Shown: piece after piece, positions 36,274-44,628 of the stretch
How positions within the stretch are numbered: position 1 is the stretch's first letter
How the letters are laid out: every line of letters begins with the position of its first letter
Source of the DNA: CALCHA01 sp035548175
GTDB lineage: Bacteria; Planctomycetota; Phycisphaerae; WQYP01
Assembly (NCBI GenBank): GCA_035548175.1
Contig: DASZTO010000011.1
Coordinates: 1-64,000, forward strand
Length of the DNA stretch: 64,000 bases
Direction of reading: 5' to 3'
Translations under genes and position numbers: made by a program
Notes under the pieces: model-generated
Database searches by the model: none
What the model was told of the DNA's origin: nothing
What the model saw: the letters and a program-made list of their open reading frames with translations, nothing else

Positions 36274-37299
36274 TCACTTGTCGGCCGCGCCGCCGAGCGT
36301 CGGCCAGCCGTCGGCGGTCCATGTCACCGGGCGGATCGCCAGCTCGCTGGGCGCCCGCGGCAGGCTTGCGTTGTAAAAGTGCATCGACATGTACTCGTGC
36401 CCGTCCTTGGTGATGATCCCCGCGTGCCCCGGCCCGACAAAATCGCCATCCGTCTCCGCCACCAGCGTGCCGCCGCCCACTTTCATGTCCTTCCCCTCCT
36501 TGTCCAGATACGGCCCGGTCACCTTGTCGCTGCGGCCGACGCGAATGTTGTATGTCGAGCGCGCCCCGCGGCAGCAAAGCCCCCAGTTGACGAACAGATA
36601 ATAGTGCCCGTCATGCTTGTAAATGTAAGACGCCTCGATCGAGCTGTAATGCGCCAGCAGATAGATCGGCGAATCGGGCGCGATGCGCTTGCCCGTCGCC
36701 GGATCGAGCTGGATCAGCCGAATGCCCGACCAGAACGAACCGAACGCCAGCCACAGCGATTTGTCCGTATCCTGGAAAATCGCCGGATCGATCGCGTTGA
36801 AATCATCCTGCGTGGTGGACTTGATCACCAGGCCGCCGTCGGTCCATTTGTACTGCGGGTCTTTGGGATTCAGCGTGGGATTGGTGGCCACGCCGATAGC
36901 GGAAGTATTTTTGCCAAACGCCGAGGCCGCGTAATAGAGAAAATACTTATCGCCGACGTGCGCCACATCGGGCGCCCAGAAATCATTGCCAAAATGCCCG
37001 GGAACCGCCTCGGGCACCCACGCCGGCGTCTCGCTGAATGTCCGCGGGCCCGCCTGCCAGTGCACCAGGTCCGTCGAATACCACGACTGAATTCCCCGGC
37101 TGGTATAGAAGCACCAGTAATCGTCGTCGCACTTCACAATCGTCGACGGATCGTGAACCCTCGCCCCGGTCGCCCCAAGCTGCGCGACTCGCGACTGCGC
37201 CGCTGCCGCACCCGTCGCCGGCGCCGTCTGCTGCGCAACAGCACTGAGCGTGATCGTCGCCATTACCGCCGCGGCGGCAGCCAAAGTCACTTTCAACAT
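36274..37299 (-). CDS. Glycoside hydrolase family 43 (arabinan-degrading type)
   Basis: A 341-residue exported five-bladed propeller enzyme. The signal peptide ends near residue 22. The general base Asp is in VHDPSTIVKCDDDYW, then SWYSTDLVHW, FWAPDVAHVGDKYFLYYA (pKa-modulating Asp) and IEASYIYKHDGHYYLF (acid Glu). The pattern is that of endo-1,5-alpha-L-arabinanases. The next gene upstream on the same strand encodes a small carbohydrate-binding-like protein. Confidence 0.88.
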   Translation of the reverse strand: MLKVTLAAAAAVMATITLSAVAQQTAPATGAAAAQSRVAQLGATGARVHDPSTIVKCDDDYWCFYTSRGIQSWYSTDLVHWQAGPRTFSETPAWVPEAVPGHFGNDFWAPDVAHVGDKYFLYYAASAFGKNTSAIGVATNPTLNPKDPQYKWTDGGLVIKSTTQDDFNAIDPAIFQDTDKSLWLAFGSFWSGIRLIQLDPATGKRIAPDSPIYLLAHYSSIEASYIYKHDGHYYLFVNWGLCCRGARSTYNIRVGRSDKVTGPYLDKEGKDMKVGGGTLVAETDGDFVGPGHAGIITKDGHEYMSMHFYNASLPRAPSELAIRPVTWTADGWPTLGGAADK

Positions 37300-37385
37300 G
37301 CGGCAATCCCCAAAATCCGGCCTATCGTTTCTTCAATCACGCCCGGCCGCCGCATCCCGGCAGCCATTGCAACCTTAACAGTCCT

Positions 37386-37940
37386 CTATCCATGCGAAGC
37401 TTCCCGCGGCGCCAGCGACAATTCATCGATCCAGATCGTCCCGGGCTCGATCGGCGACACCACCAGCCGCCCGTTCCGCAGCGGCGACTCCGCATGCAGC
37501 GCCACGCCATAACCCTTCCACGCGCCCCCGATCTCCGGCAACGTCACCCGCGCCGCCACCGTCTTCCCATCCGCCGACTCCAGCGAAAACACCAGCCCCA
37601 CATGAAAATTGTTGTCCGTACGCGCAGACAGCGTCACCTCATACCACTGATCTCCGGCCACATCGAGCCCCCCCGTCGCCGCGCCCATCCGATCCCCCAC
37701 CTTCGCCACCGAAAGCTTCAGCGCGTGCGGCGACTTGTCGTTCAGCGGACGACTCGCGTCCAGCGCCACCGTCCCCGCCGCCCCGCCCTCGCGCACCTCG
37801 CTCCACCCGCCGGCAACCTCCCCCGGCCCCGGCGCCGCCTCAAAATTCCCATCCCGCAAAAGATTCCCCGGCCGCGTCGCCTGCGCAAGCGCCCCCGCGC
37901 CTACCATGAGCGTCACCAAGACCACAGCCCGGCGAATCAT
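37386..37940 (-). CDS. Exported carbohydrate-binding-module-like protein
   Basis: A 184-residue exported protein. The signal peptide (MIRRAVVLVTLMVGAGALAQ) is followed by a single jelly-roll-like domain: NLLRDGNFEAAPGPGEVAGG, WYEVTLSARTDNNFHVGL and IWIDELSLAP resemble family 4/9-type carbohydrate-binding modules. No catalytic domain is attached. ATG 37940 is preceded by GGAGAG. It is placed 86 nt upstream of the GH43 gene, so co-transcription is likely. Confidence 0.6.
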   Translation of the reverse strand: MIRRAVVLVTLMVGAGALAQATRPGNLLRDGNFEAAPGPGEVAGGWSEVREGGAAGTVALDASRPLNDKSPHALKLSVAKVGDRMGAATGGLDVAGDQWYEVTLSARTDNNFHVGLVFSLESADGKTVAARVTLPEIGGAWKGYGVALHAESPLRNGRLVVSPIEPGTIWIDELSLAPREASHG

Positions 37941-38128
37941 CGGCAACTCTCCGAAGAATACCCCCTCATTACACCGCACCAACAGCTTCGCCGCCAGCGC
38001 CCGCAGCGTTTCGGGACCGGTACGCAGAGTATCGTGGGCATGAAACAAGTATCCCCAGAATGGCCCACCAGTGTCCAATGATTATCCTAAGACGGCCGCC
38101 GGTGGCCATCGCTTCGACGCGCGGGCTC

Positions 38129-39484
38129 TCAGTGCCTGGCCGGCCGTACGAAGCGTCCGATGGGGGATCCTGTCGTGCGCCCATCCCGGAAAATGGTGCT
38201 GCCGCGAAGGAGGGTCCGCGCGATCCGGCCGTGGAAGCAGCGGCCCACGTAGGGCGATTGTTTGTGGCGGTCGAGCAGCATTTCCGGGGTCAATTCGTAG
38301 CACGCATGGATGTCGATGAGCGCCACGTCGGCGTCGTTGCCAACGGCGACGGCGCCCTTGTGAGGGATGCGATAGCGCGCGGCGACGTTGCCGGCGGTGA
38401 GCCGCGCTATCAGCGGCAAGGGCAGCGCCGGACCGCGCGAGAGGAGGATCGGCAGCGTCGACTGGACGCCCGAGATGCCGCCCCAGACTTCGAAGAAATT
38501 CGTCGCGGTTTTCATCTCCGGCGGCGCGGGCGAGTGATCGGACGCGACGAACGCGAATTTCCCGGCGGCCAGATCGTTCCATAATTCATCGATGTCGGCA
38601 GGCGTGCGCAGCGGCGGCGCACACTTGGCCGCCGCCCCGATCCGTTCGACATCGTCGCCGGAGAGCGCCAGATAGTGCGGACAGGTTTCGCAGGTAACAT
38701 CCGCCCAGCCATTGGCGGCGGCGCGGCGCACGAACTCGACGCTGCGCGAATTGGCCACGTGCACGATGTGCAGCTTGCAGCCCGTCTCCTCCGCCAGCGT
38801 GATCGCGCGTGCGGTGGCTTCCACTTCCGCCAGGATCGGCCTTGCTTCGAGGTAATCACGCACGGCTTGGCGATTCCCTGCGGCGGCCTCGGCGGCGAGG
38901 CGGACGGTGATCTCTTCGGATTCCGCATGCACGGCCACCGGCAGGCCGAGGCGTCTGGCGATTTTCATGCCGCGGTAAAGCGTCAGGTCGTCAGCGCGCG
39001 GAAAATCGTGCATGCCGGAGTCGGACATGAACGCCTTGAACCCGACGACGCCGCGATCGGCGAGCGCCTCGAGCTGATCGAGATTGCCGGGCGTCAGTCC
39101 GCCCCAGAGTGCGAAATCGGTAAGGGACGCCTTTTCGGCGGCGGCGCGTTTGGCGTCGAACGCTTCGGGCGTAAGCGTCGGCGGCGAGGAGTTGAGGGGC
39201 ATGTCGAAATAGAGCGTGCCGCCGCCTGCGGCGAGGGCGGCCGAACCGGTGGCGATGCCTTCCCAGTGGGCACGCGAGGAAGGTGAATCGCCGGCGTCGT
39301 TGAAGTGGACGTGGGAATCGATGAGTGCCGGGAAAGCGTGCAGGCCGGCGGCGTCGAGCGTTTCTTTGGCGGGCGTGGCGATGTCGGGGGCGATCTCGGC
39401 GAACCGGCCGCCCGCGATGCCGAGGTCCAGGCGTTCCGCGGCGTCCCGAACGACGGTGGCGTTTTTGATCAGCAGATCGAGCAT
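38129..39484 (-). CDS. allB: Allantoinase (dihydroorotase-like amidohydrolase)
   Basis: A 451-residue cyclic amidohydrolase. Metal ligands are visible in PALIDSHVHF, the carboxylated Lys in GFKAFMSDSG, HIVHVANSRS, and the catalytic Asp in VASDHSPAP. The MPLNSSPPT loop and GFKAFMSDSGMHDFPRAD fit allantoinase better than dihydroorotase. Allantoinase opens the hydantoin ring of allantoin for purine nitrogen recovery. No other purine-catabolism gene is adjacent, so dihydroorotase remains an alternative. The start was placed at MLDLLIKNATV. Confidence 0.8.
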   Translation of the reverse strand: MLDLLIKNATVVRDAAERLDLGIAGGRFAEIAPDIATPAKETLDAAGLHAFPALIDSHVHFNDAGDSPSSRAHWEGIATGSAALAAGGGTLYFDMPLNSSPPTLTPEAFDAKRAAAEKASLTDFALWGGLTPGNLDQLEALADRGVVGFKAFMSDSGMHDFPRADDLTLYRGMKIARRLGLPVAVHAESEEITVRLAAEAAAGNRQAVRDYLEARPILAEVEATARAITLAEETGCKLHIVHVANSRSVEFVRRAAANGWADVTCETCPHYLALSGDDVERIGAAAKCAPPLRTPADIDELWNDLAAGKFAFVASDHSPAPPEMKTATNFFEVWGGISGVQSTLPILLSRGPALPLPLIARLTAGNVAARYRIPHKGAVAVGNDADVALIDIHACYELTPEMLLDRHKQSPYVGRCFHGRIARTLLRGSTIFRDGRTTGSPIGRFVRPARH

Positions 39485-39565
39485 CCGACGTCCTCGGCAA
39501 TGGCGAGCAGGGGACGGCATCACGATAGCGGCGGGCGGGGCGGCGGTCACGGGGCGGGGGAGCGT

Positions 39566-41083
39566 TTATTTGGCGAGGCGCACTTCGCTCCGGGCCAGCG
39601 AGGGGCGGAAGAGGCGCACGCAGTTGCGGCCGGCGGCTTTGGCGGCGTAGACGGCCTTGTCGGCGGCGGCGGTGAGCTGGGAGGCGGACTGATAAGCGCC
39701 GGCGCGGTCGATGCCGGCGACGCCGATGGAGGCGGTGATTTTCAGCAGCTTGCCCTGGAAGATGACCTTTTCGTTGGCGAGGGCGGTGCGGATTTCCTCC
39801 GCGAGCTGGGCGGCGGTGTTGGCGTCGGTTTCGGTGAGGATGAGGGCGAATTCTTCGCCGCCGTAGCGGGCGGCGAGGTCGATGTTGCGGGCGGCGAGCT
39901 TGAGAACTTTGCCGACGCGGCGGAGGACTTCATCGCCGGCCTGGTGGCCGTGGGTGTCGTTGAATTTCTTGAAGTGGTCGACGTCGATGAAGAGGCAGGC
40001 GAGGGGCTTGGCGAGGCGGTTGGCGCGGGCGAATTGCTCGGCGAAGAAGTCGTTGAAGCGGGCGCGATTGGCCAGGCCGGTGAGGGCGTCCGTGGTGGCC
40101 TGGTGGTAGAGAGCCTGGTTTTCCTTTTTGACGGCGCGGACCTGCTGTTCGGATTGAAGGGAGAGGAGGATGAGGGTTTGCTGGGCTTCTTCGAGGATGT
40201 CGCTGTAGGTGCGGTCTTCGCCGATGTCGAGCTCGAAGAGCTGGGCGGCTTCGCCGGTTTTGGCCCCGATTTCCGCAAGCGTGGTTTCGATATCGGCGGG
40301 GGAGAAGTTGAAGCGGGTGAGGAGCTCGTTGCGGGCGCGCATGATGTACTGGGCGGGGGAGGCGGAGGCGAAGAGGTCGCCGACGACGCAGGCGACGTGG
40401 ATGACTTCGACGAGGGGTTTGAGGGCGGCGTCGGTTTCGGAGGCGGGATCGTGGTGGTGGGCGATGGGGGCGCGGAGGACGGGGGGGAGCTGCCATTGGG
40501 TGCAGAGGGCGTCGCCGACCTCGGGGTGGACGAGGTCGAATTTCTGGCGGAGGAGCTGAAGGAGCGCGTTGTGGTTGCCGCCGGATTGGGCGTAGACGAC
40601 GTCGAAATCCCGGCGGAGGACGCGCTGCATGGCGAGGATGCCGATGTGGGCGAGCAGACCGGCGAGGAAGGCTTCTTCTTCGTGGCGGATGCGGAGTTTT
40701 TTCGCGAGGATGCGTGCGGCGACGCCGGCGTAAATGGAGCGTTTCCAGAGCTGCATGTAGTCGAACGCGTCGCCGGCGTTGGCGGGGACCTTTTTGAGGG
40801 TGGGGATCAGAGAGAAGGAGACGGCGAGGGTTTTGACGGCCTGGAGGCCCAGGACGATCAGGGCGCGGGAGAGCGTGGAGACGGGTTCGGAGGCGGCGTA
40901 GAGGGGAGAGTTGGCGGTTTTGAGGATTTTGGAGGAGAGGGCGGGATCGTGGGAGATGAGCTCGGCGAGTTCGTCGATGGTGACATCTTCTTTGCGGGCC
41001 AGTTCGAGGGTGCGCAGGGCGATGACGGGGAGGGAAGGCAGGGAAGCGGAGGATTTGATGCGCTCGAGGAGCTGGGCGTTCAT
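39566..41083 (-). CDS. HDOD-GGDEF diguanylate cyclase
   Basis: A 505-residue cytoplasmic signalling protein. The HDOD domain covers about residues 10-210 (LPSLPVIALRTLELARKED, ELISHDPALSSKILKTANS), then a linker/coiled coil (about 275-335), then a GGDEF domain with DALTGLANRARFN, LFIDVDHFKKFND and the active-site ARYGGEEFALIL. It should make cyclic di-GMP; no RxxD inhibitory site is evident at the expected place. TTGAGG lies 6 nt before ATG 41083. Confidence 0.9.
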   Translation of the reverse strand: MNAQLLERIKSSASLPSLPVIALRTLELARKEDVTIDELAELISHDPALSSKILKTANSPLYAASEPVSTLSRALIVLGLQAVKTLAVSFSLIPTLKKVPANAGDAFDYMQLWKRSIYAGVAARILAKKLRIRHEEEAFLAGLLAHIGILAMQRVLRRDFDVVYAQSGGNHNALLQLLRQKFDLVHPEVGDALCTQWQLPPVLRAPIAHHHDPASETDAALKPLVEVIHVACVVGDLFASASPAQYIMRARNELLTRFNFSPADIETTLAEIGAKTGEAAQLFELDIGEDRTYSDILEEAQQTLILLSLQSEQQVRAVKKENQALYHQATTDALTGLANRARFNDFFAEQFARANRLAKPLACLFIDVDHFKKFNDTHGHQAGDEVLRRVGKVLKLAARNIDLAARYGGEEFALILTETDANTAAQLAEEIRTALANEKVIFQGKLLKITASIGVAGIDRAGAYQSASQLTAAADKAVYAAKAAGRNCVRLFRPSLARSEVRLAK

Positions 41084-41305
41084 GGGTGCCTCAAGGGGTC
41101 GAACGTGGTCGAGGGCCTGGTGACAGGAGAGAACATCGGAGGTTATGAGCAGGGACTTTGAGGAGAGGGGGCGGGAAGTTATCTGTCGCAGGTGCGAATG
41201 GAGGGCGGGGCTGGGGGTATTTGCGGACGGAGGGGGTAGGTAGGGGGGTGTAGGAGAGGCGAGGGAGTTGCTGGGAGTTGCCCAGGTTGCCAGGAGGGGG
41301 GAGGG

Positions 41306-41340
41306 GAAATCACAAATGACAAATTCCAAATGGCAAACGG
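41306..41340. repeat. Short tandem-like CAAAT repeat
   Basis: TCACAAATGACAAATTCC followed by AAATGGCAAACGG, a simple repeat related in unit to the CACAAAT arms elsewhere. It lies in the 698-nt gap 41084-41781, which contains no gene I can support. Confidence 0.5.
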
Positions 41341-41353
41341 GGGTGGAGGGCAG

Positions 41354-41469
41354 GGGCAAGGCGCTCATGTGCGGGGCAAGGCGCTCATTTTTTTGACTTT
41401 TAGCTTTTGGTGGTTTTCATAAGGTGGTGCGGTTGTGGGGGTTGGGCGTGCTGACGGGCAAGGCGCTCA
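41354..41469. repeat. Three direct repeats of GGGCAAGGCGCTCA
   Basis: Copies begin at 41354, 41374 and 41456. The spacing is irregular (20 and 82 nt). Function is unknown. Confidence 0.6.
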
Positions 41470-41721
41470 AGCCGCTCATTTGCTTTTGCACCGGGGTTGG
41501 CGGGGGCGGCGGGCTGCGGGGTGGGGTGGCGGGAGGCGCGTGGGAGGGTGGGTGCCATGAGTCCTTCTCCGCTGCGGGGTTTTGGGTCCGCAGAGAGAGA
41601 ACGGAAGAGGGGGTGGGAAAGTTCCCGGCATCTTGGAGGGGAAGCCTGTGCGCCGATTGGGGGCTGCACCCATCTGCATTCGCCATCGTCCCGCCTTTCT
41701 CCACCGGGAGGGAGGGCGCCT

Positions 41722-41767
41722 TTGGACGCACATTGGACCCACCCCGCGGAGGGGGTGGGCTTGAGGG
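41722..41767. repeat. CCCACCCC...GGGTGGG hairpin repeat, copy 2
   Basis: An inverted copy of the repeat at 9583-9628, located 15 nt past the stop of the erythromycin-esterase-like gene. Confidence 0.75.
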
Positions 41768-41781
41768 GAACGTTCGGGGGG

Positions 41782-43005
41782 TTAGTCGGCGGTTTTGAGG
41801 AGGAGGAGGAAATCGGCGTTGGTGAGGGAGGATTGGGTGAGGGGGGAGTATTGGGGGGGCGTTGGGCGGGTGGGGAGGGTGTTGGGGGGGAGGGTGGGGG
41901 CGTTTTGGGTGGGGAGGAGGTGGGCGGGGGCCGGCGAGATGGTGAGGAGGGATTCGAGGGTTTCGGGGGCGGGGGGAGGGAGGTGGCTGGTGGTGGAGGT
42001 GGCGGCGGCGGTGGTGATGGTGGCGTATTGGGTGTGGAGGGTAGCGGCGAGGTGGGCGCCGGCGGGGTACCAGGTCATTTTTTGGGGGGCCCATGTCCAG
42101 GTGGCCTGGGTGCGTTGGAGGTGGGTGTTGTGGGCGAAGGCGAGGAGTTTGCCGCGCGGTTGTTCGTGGGCGGCGAGGTGGAGGAGGTTGTCGGCCATGA
42201 TGCGGTCGCGGAGTGCGAGGAGGTCGGCGAAGCGGGTGGGGGAGGCGGAGGCCATGGCGGCGTGGTAGGTGAGGAGCTGGCGGGCGAGGGCGGCGTGGCG
42301 GAAGGCGCGGGGGTCGGGGGCCGGGGGCGCGAGGGTGGTGGGGTGGGTGAGGAGGTCTTCGGTGGCGAGGCGGAGGGCGTTGGCGTTTTGGGAGCGCCCG
42401 ATGGAGTGGGCGGGGTCCATCATGGCGGCGGGATTTTGCCAGTCGTTGTCGGGGGCGATGAGGGGGTCGATTTTCTGGCGGTAGTGTTGGGCGGCGGGGG
42501 GATCGAGCGTGGCGAGGTAATCGAGGGTGGCGGCGAGGAGGAAGCGGGGGGAATCGGCGTGGGTCATTTCGGTGGGGCTGTCGAAGCCGTAGAAGTGGAG
42601 CGGGGTGGGATGGCAGGCGTTGTAGTCGCGCATCCATTGGAGGAGTTCGCGTTGGGCGGGGAGGTGGTGCATGTTGTGGGTGATGCCTTGGGCGAGGGCG
42701 TCGTCGAGGGAATCGCTCCGGCCGAGGATGAAATCGTTGGCGATGTGGGAGCGGGTGAAGCTGCTTTCGATGGCGATGGCTGAGAAGTGGTGGCGCTGGG
42801 CGAGGGTTTGGAAGAGGCGGTTGCGAAGGAGGAGGTAATCGTTGACGAGGTGGGTGGGTTCGCCGAGGGCGAGGATCTGGAGGTGGGGATCGCAGGCGGC
42901 GAGGAGGCGGTCGGAGAGGTCGGCGAGGGAGGCGGGGTCTTCGGGGGAGAAGGGGAGGGCGTGTTGGGAGATCCAGGCGTGGAGAGTTTCGAAAGGTGTG
43001 GACAT
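41782..43005 (-). CDS. Erythromycin esterase family protein
   Basis: A 407-residue cytoplasmic protein of the erythromycin esterase/succinoglycan-biosynthesis family. ILALGEPTHLVNDYLLLRN holds the GExxH motif, AIAIESSF the acidic site and LLAFAHNTHLQ the late His pair. Whether it hydrolyses macrolides is unknown; many homologues have other roles. The protein is rich in Ala, Pro and Thr toward the C-terminus, reflecting extreme coding-strand C bias. Confidence 0.75.
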   Translation of the reverse strand: MSTPFETLHAWISQHALPFSPEDPASLADLSDRLLAACDPHLQILALGEPTHLVNDYLLLRNRLFQTLAQRHHFSAIAIESSFTRSHIANDFILGRSDSLDDALAQGITHNMHHLPAQRELLQWMRDYNACHPTPLHFYGFDSPTEMTHADSPRFLLAATLDYLATLDPPAAQHYRQKIDPLIAPDNDWQNPAAMMDPAHSIGRSQNANALRLATEDLLTHPTTLAPPAPDPRAFRHAALARQLLTYHAAMASASPTRFADLLALRDRIMADNLLHLAAHEQPRGKLLAFAHNTHLQRTQATWTWAPQKMTWYPAGAHLAATLHTQYATITTAAATSTTSHLPPPAPETLESLLTISPAPAHLLPTQNAPTLPPNTLPTRPTPPQYSPLTQSSLTNADFLLLLKTAD

Positions 43006-43103
43006 GAAGGCGATGGTATTGAGTGGAGGAGGGCGAGGCAATGCGATGGGCGAAGGGCACATCTACAGTTGATGCATGCAGAGGATTGTGGGGACACATT
43101 GGC

Positions 43104-43124
43104 CCCGGCGTCGCAGACGCCGGG
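43104..43124. repeat. CCCGGCGTC hairpin repeat
   Basis: CCCGGCGTC-GCA-GACGCCGGG, a 9-bp perfect hairpin 25 nt past the stop of the membrane protein gene (minus strand). It has no T-tract; it is probably a REP-like hairpin at the mRNA 3' end. Confidence 0.6.
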
Positions 43125-43148
43125 CTTTGAGGAATTTCTTCGAAAGGA

Positions 43149-43724
43149 TCAGGTGCGGGGTAGTCGTTCGGCGAGGGTGGCGAGGCGAAGTTCGAGGCGG
43201 AGGGAGTTTTCGCGGGCGGCGAGTTCGGCGGCGGTGATGCGGCTGGCGAGGGACCAGGCGGTGCAGACGCCGGCGAAGGTGAGGACGTAGAGGAGGTCGA
43301 AGGTGGAAGCGGGGTTGCTGGAGGCGGCGAGGCCGCGGAGGGCTTGGACGACGACGAGGATCCAGGAGGCGGCGAAGAAGAGGTCGGCGATGCGGAAGGC
43401 GGATTGGCGCTGGACTTTGGGGCGGAAGAGATCGCGGATGATCCAGGCGGCGGCGGCAGAGCAGGCGAGGAGCATGGTGGCGGCGGCGGCATAGAAGAAG
43501 GGCGGGCCGGAGTAAATGATGAGGGCGCGGATTTCCGCGGCGACGACGGCGAGGCAGATGAGCAGGAGGGTGATGGCGAGGGCGCGGTTTTTCGTGCTGC
43601 GCGGCTCGTAGAGGATGGCATCGAGCTGCTGCTGATAAGCGTCGCGCAGGGCGGGGGTGAGTTGCTGGGAATCCACGAGGTTCTGGCGAAAGAGGTCGGG
43701 ATTTTGCGGGTTTTGCGGGATCAT
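43149..43724 (-). CDS. Membrane protein partner of the ECF sigma factor
   Basis: A 191-residue protein with a cytoplasmic N-terminus (about 55 residues, NPDLFRQNLVDSQQLTPALR) and four membrane segments: ALAITLLLICLAVVAAEIRA, FFYAAAATMLLACSAAAAW, a third around IADLFFAASWILVVVQAL and a fourth around LLYVLTFAGVCTAWSLA. It starts 10 nt past the sigma gene stop with AAGGAG 6 nt before the ATG, so it is co-expressed and may act as an anti-sigma factor (inference; no zinc-binding anti-sigma motif seen). Confidence 0.7.
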   Translation of the reverse strand: MIPQNPQNPDLFRQNLVDSQQLTPALRDAYQQQLDAILYEPRSTKNRALAITLLLICLAVVAAEIRALIIYSGPPFFYAAAATMLLACSAAAAWIIRDLFRPKVQRQSAFRIADLFFAASWILVVVQALRGLAASSNPASTFDLLYVLTFAGVCTAWSLASRITAAELAARENSLRLELRLATLAERLPRT

Positions 43725-43734
43725 GCGAGGCTCC

Positions 43735-44283
43735 TTAAGTGAGGCTGGGAGTGAGGATGGTTTTGAGGGCTTGCCTGGCGTAATGGAGGCGCGATTTGAC
43801 GGTGCCCAGGGGAACGGTGAGGAGGGTGGCGATTTGTTCGAGGGAGAGGTCGTGCAGGAAAAAGAGGGTGAGGACTTCGCGCTGGGGAAGCGGGAGTTGT
43901 TCGAGCGCGTGGTGGACCTGGTCGGCGTTGTCGAAGGCGAGGGCGGGGTCTTCCCCAAAGTCGGGGGCATCGGCGGGGGGGAGGGAATCGGGGGCAGTGA
44001 GTTCGGGGGAGCGGAGGCGCGAGAGGGCGGTGGTGCGGGCGATGGTGTAGAGGAAGGCGGGGAAGGCGTGGGGGTCGCGGAGGGTTTTGAGGGAGCGGAA
44101 AAGTTTGAGCCAGGATTCCTGGAGGAGCTCCCAGGCGTCGGGCTCGGAGGCGGCGAGGCGGCGGAGGTAGTAGAAGAGGGGTTTTTGCCAGAGGTGGACG
44201 AGCTCGGTGAAGGCGGCGGCGTCGCCGCGCTGGTGGCGGGTGACGAGCAGGGCGGACTGGAGGATGCGGAGATCGGCGGACAC
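43735..44283 (-). CDS. ECF-type RNA polymerase sigma factor
   Basis: A 182-residue sigma-70 family factor. Region 2 spans DAAAFTELVHLWQKPLFYYL to ESWLKLFRSLKTL, and region 4 (LPLPQREVLTLFFLHDLSLE, IATLLTVPLGTVKSRLHYAR) holds the helix-turn-helix. Start GTG 44283 has AGGA 8 nt upstream. Regulons cannot be read here. It is followed directly by its membrane partner gene. Confidence 0.9.
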   Translation of the reverse strand: MSADLRILQSALLVTRHQRGDAAAFTELVHLWQKPLFYYLRRLAASEPDAWELLQESWLKLFRSLKTLRDPHAFPAFLYTIARTTALSRLRSPELTAPDSLPPADAPDFGEDPALAFDNADQVHHALEQLPLPQREVLTLFFLHDLSLEQIATLLTVPLGTVKSRLHYARQALKTILTPSLT

Positions 44284-44360
44284 GAGTTGTTCCTGTAGTT
44301 CTTGCGGGGTACAGGAAAGGACGCATCGCGCGGAGGAAAGGTTCAGAGAGCGGGCGAAAA

Positions 44361-44628
44361 ACGTAAATGGCCACGAAAAACACGAAGGGCACGAAAGAGA
44401 CGACGGAAATTATCCATAAATTTGCACAAATGTTCACAAATGGATGGGGGTGGGAGTATGGCTTGGAGGCTGGCGATGCCTTGGCAAGGGAATTTTGTTT
44501 TTCTTTTTACACCGGGTGATCAACGGGGGGGTGCCGCTGCGCGCACCAGCCATTTGTGATCATTTTGTGTTTATTTGTGGACGCTTTCCGCCATCCTTTG
44601 TGCCTCGTGGATTTCGTGGCCATTTACG
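44361..44628. repeat. Nested palindromic repeat: outer CACGAAA arms
   Basis: The left arm 44361-44399 (ACGTAAATGGCCACGAAAAA and further CACGAAG units) faces 44595-44628 (GTGCCTCGTGGATTTCGTGG then CCATTTACG). It encloses a complete CACAAAT-class element. The gap 44284-44623 holds no gene. The right arm overlaps the stop codon of the GH2 gene. Confidence 0.8.
44411..44582. repeat. 172-bp palindromic element, CACAAAT class, copy C (inner)
   Basis: The left arm 44411-44443 (ATCCATAAATTTGCACAAAT and on) faces 44550-44582, whose reverse complement begins GTCCACAAATAAACACAAAA. It lies between the arms of the CACGAAA element, as if one element inserted into the other. Confidence 0.8.

Noticed and set aside
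39305..41161. A 618-codon open frame on the plus strand
   Set aside because: Antisense shadow of the HDOD-GGDEF and allantoinase genes; Gly/Glu/Val-rich and without motifs.
41417..43621. A 734-codon open frame on the minus strand
   Set aside because: It is Pro/Ser/Arg-rich low-complexity sequence covering the erythromycin-esterase gene in another frame, a product of extreme GC content.
43149..43970. Longer start for the sigma-partner membrane protein
   Set aside because: The extra 82 residues are Pro/Ser-rich antisense-like sequence overlapping the sigma gene; AAGGAG at 6 nt supports ATG 43724.
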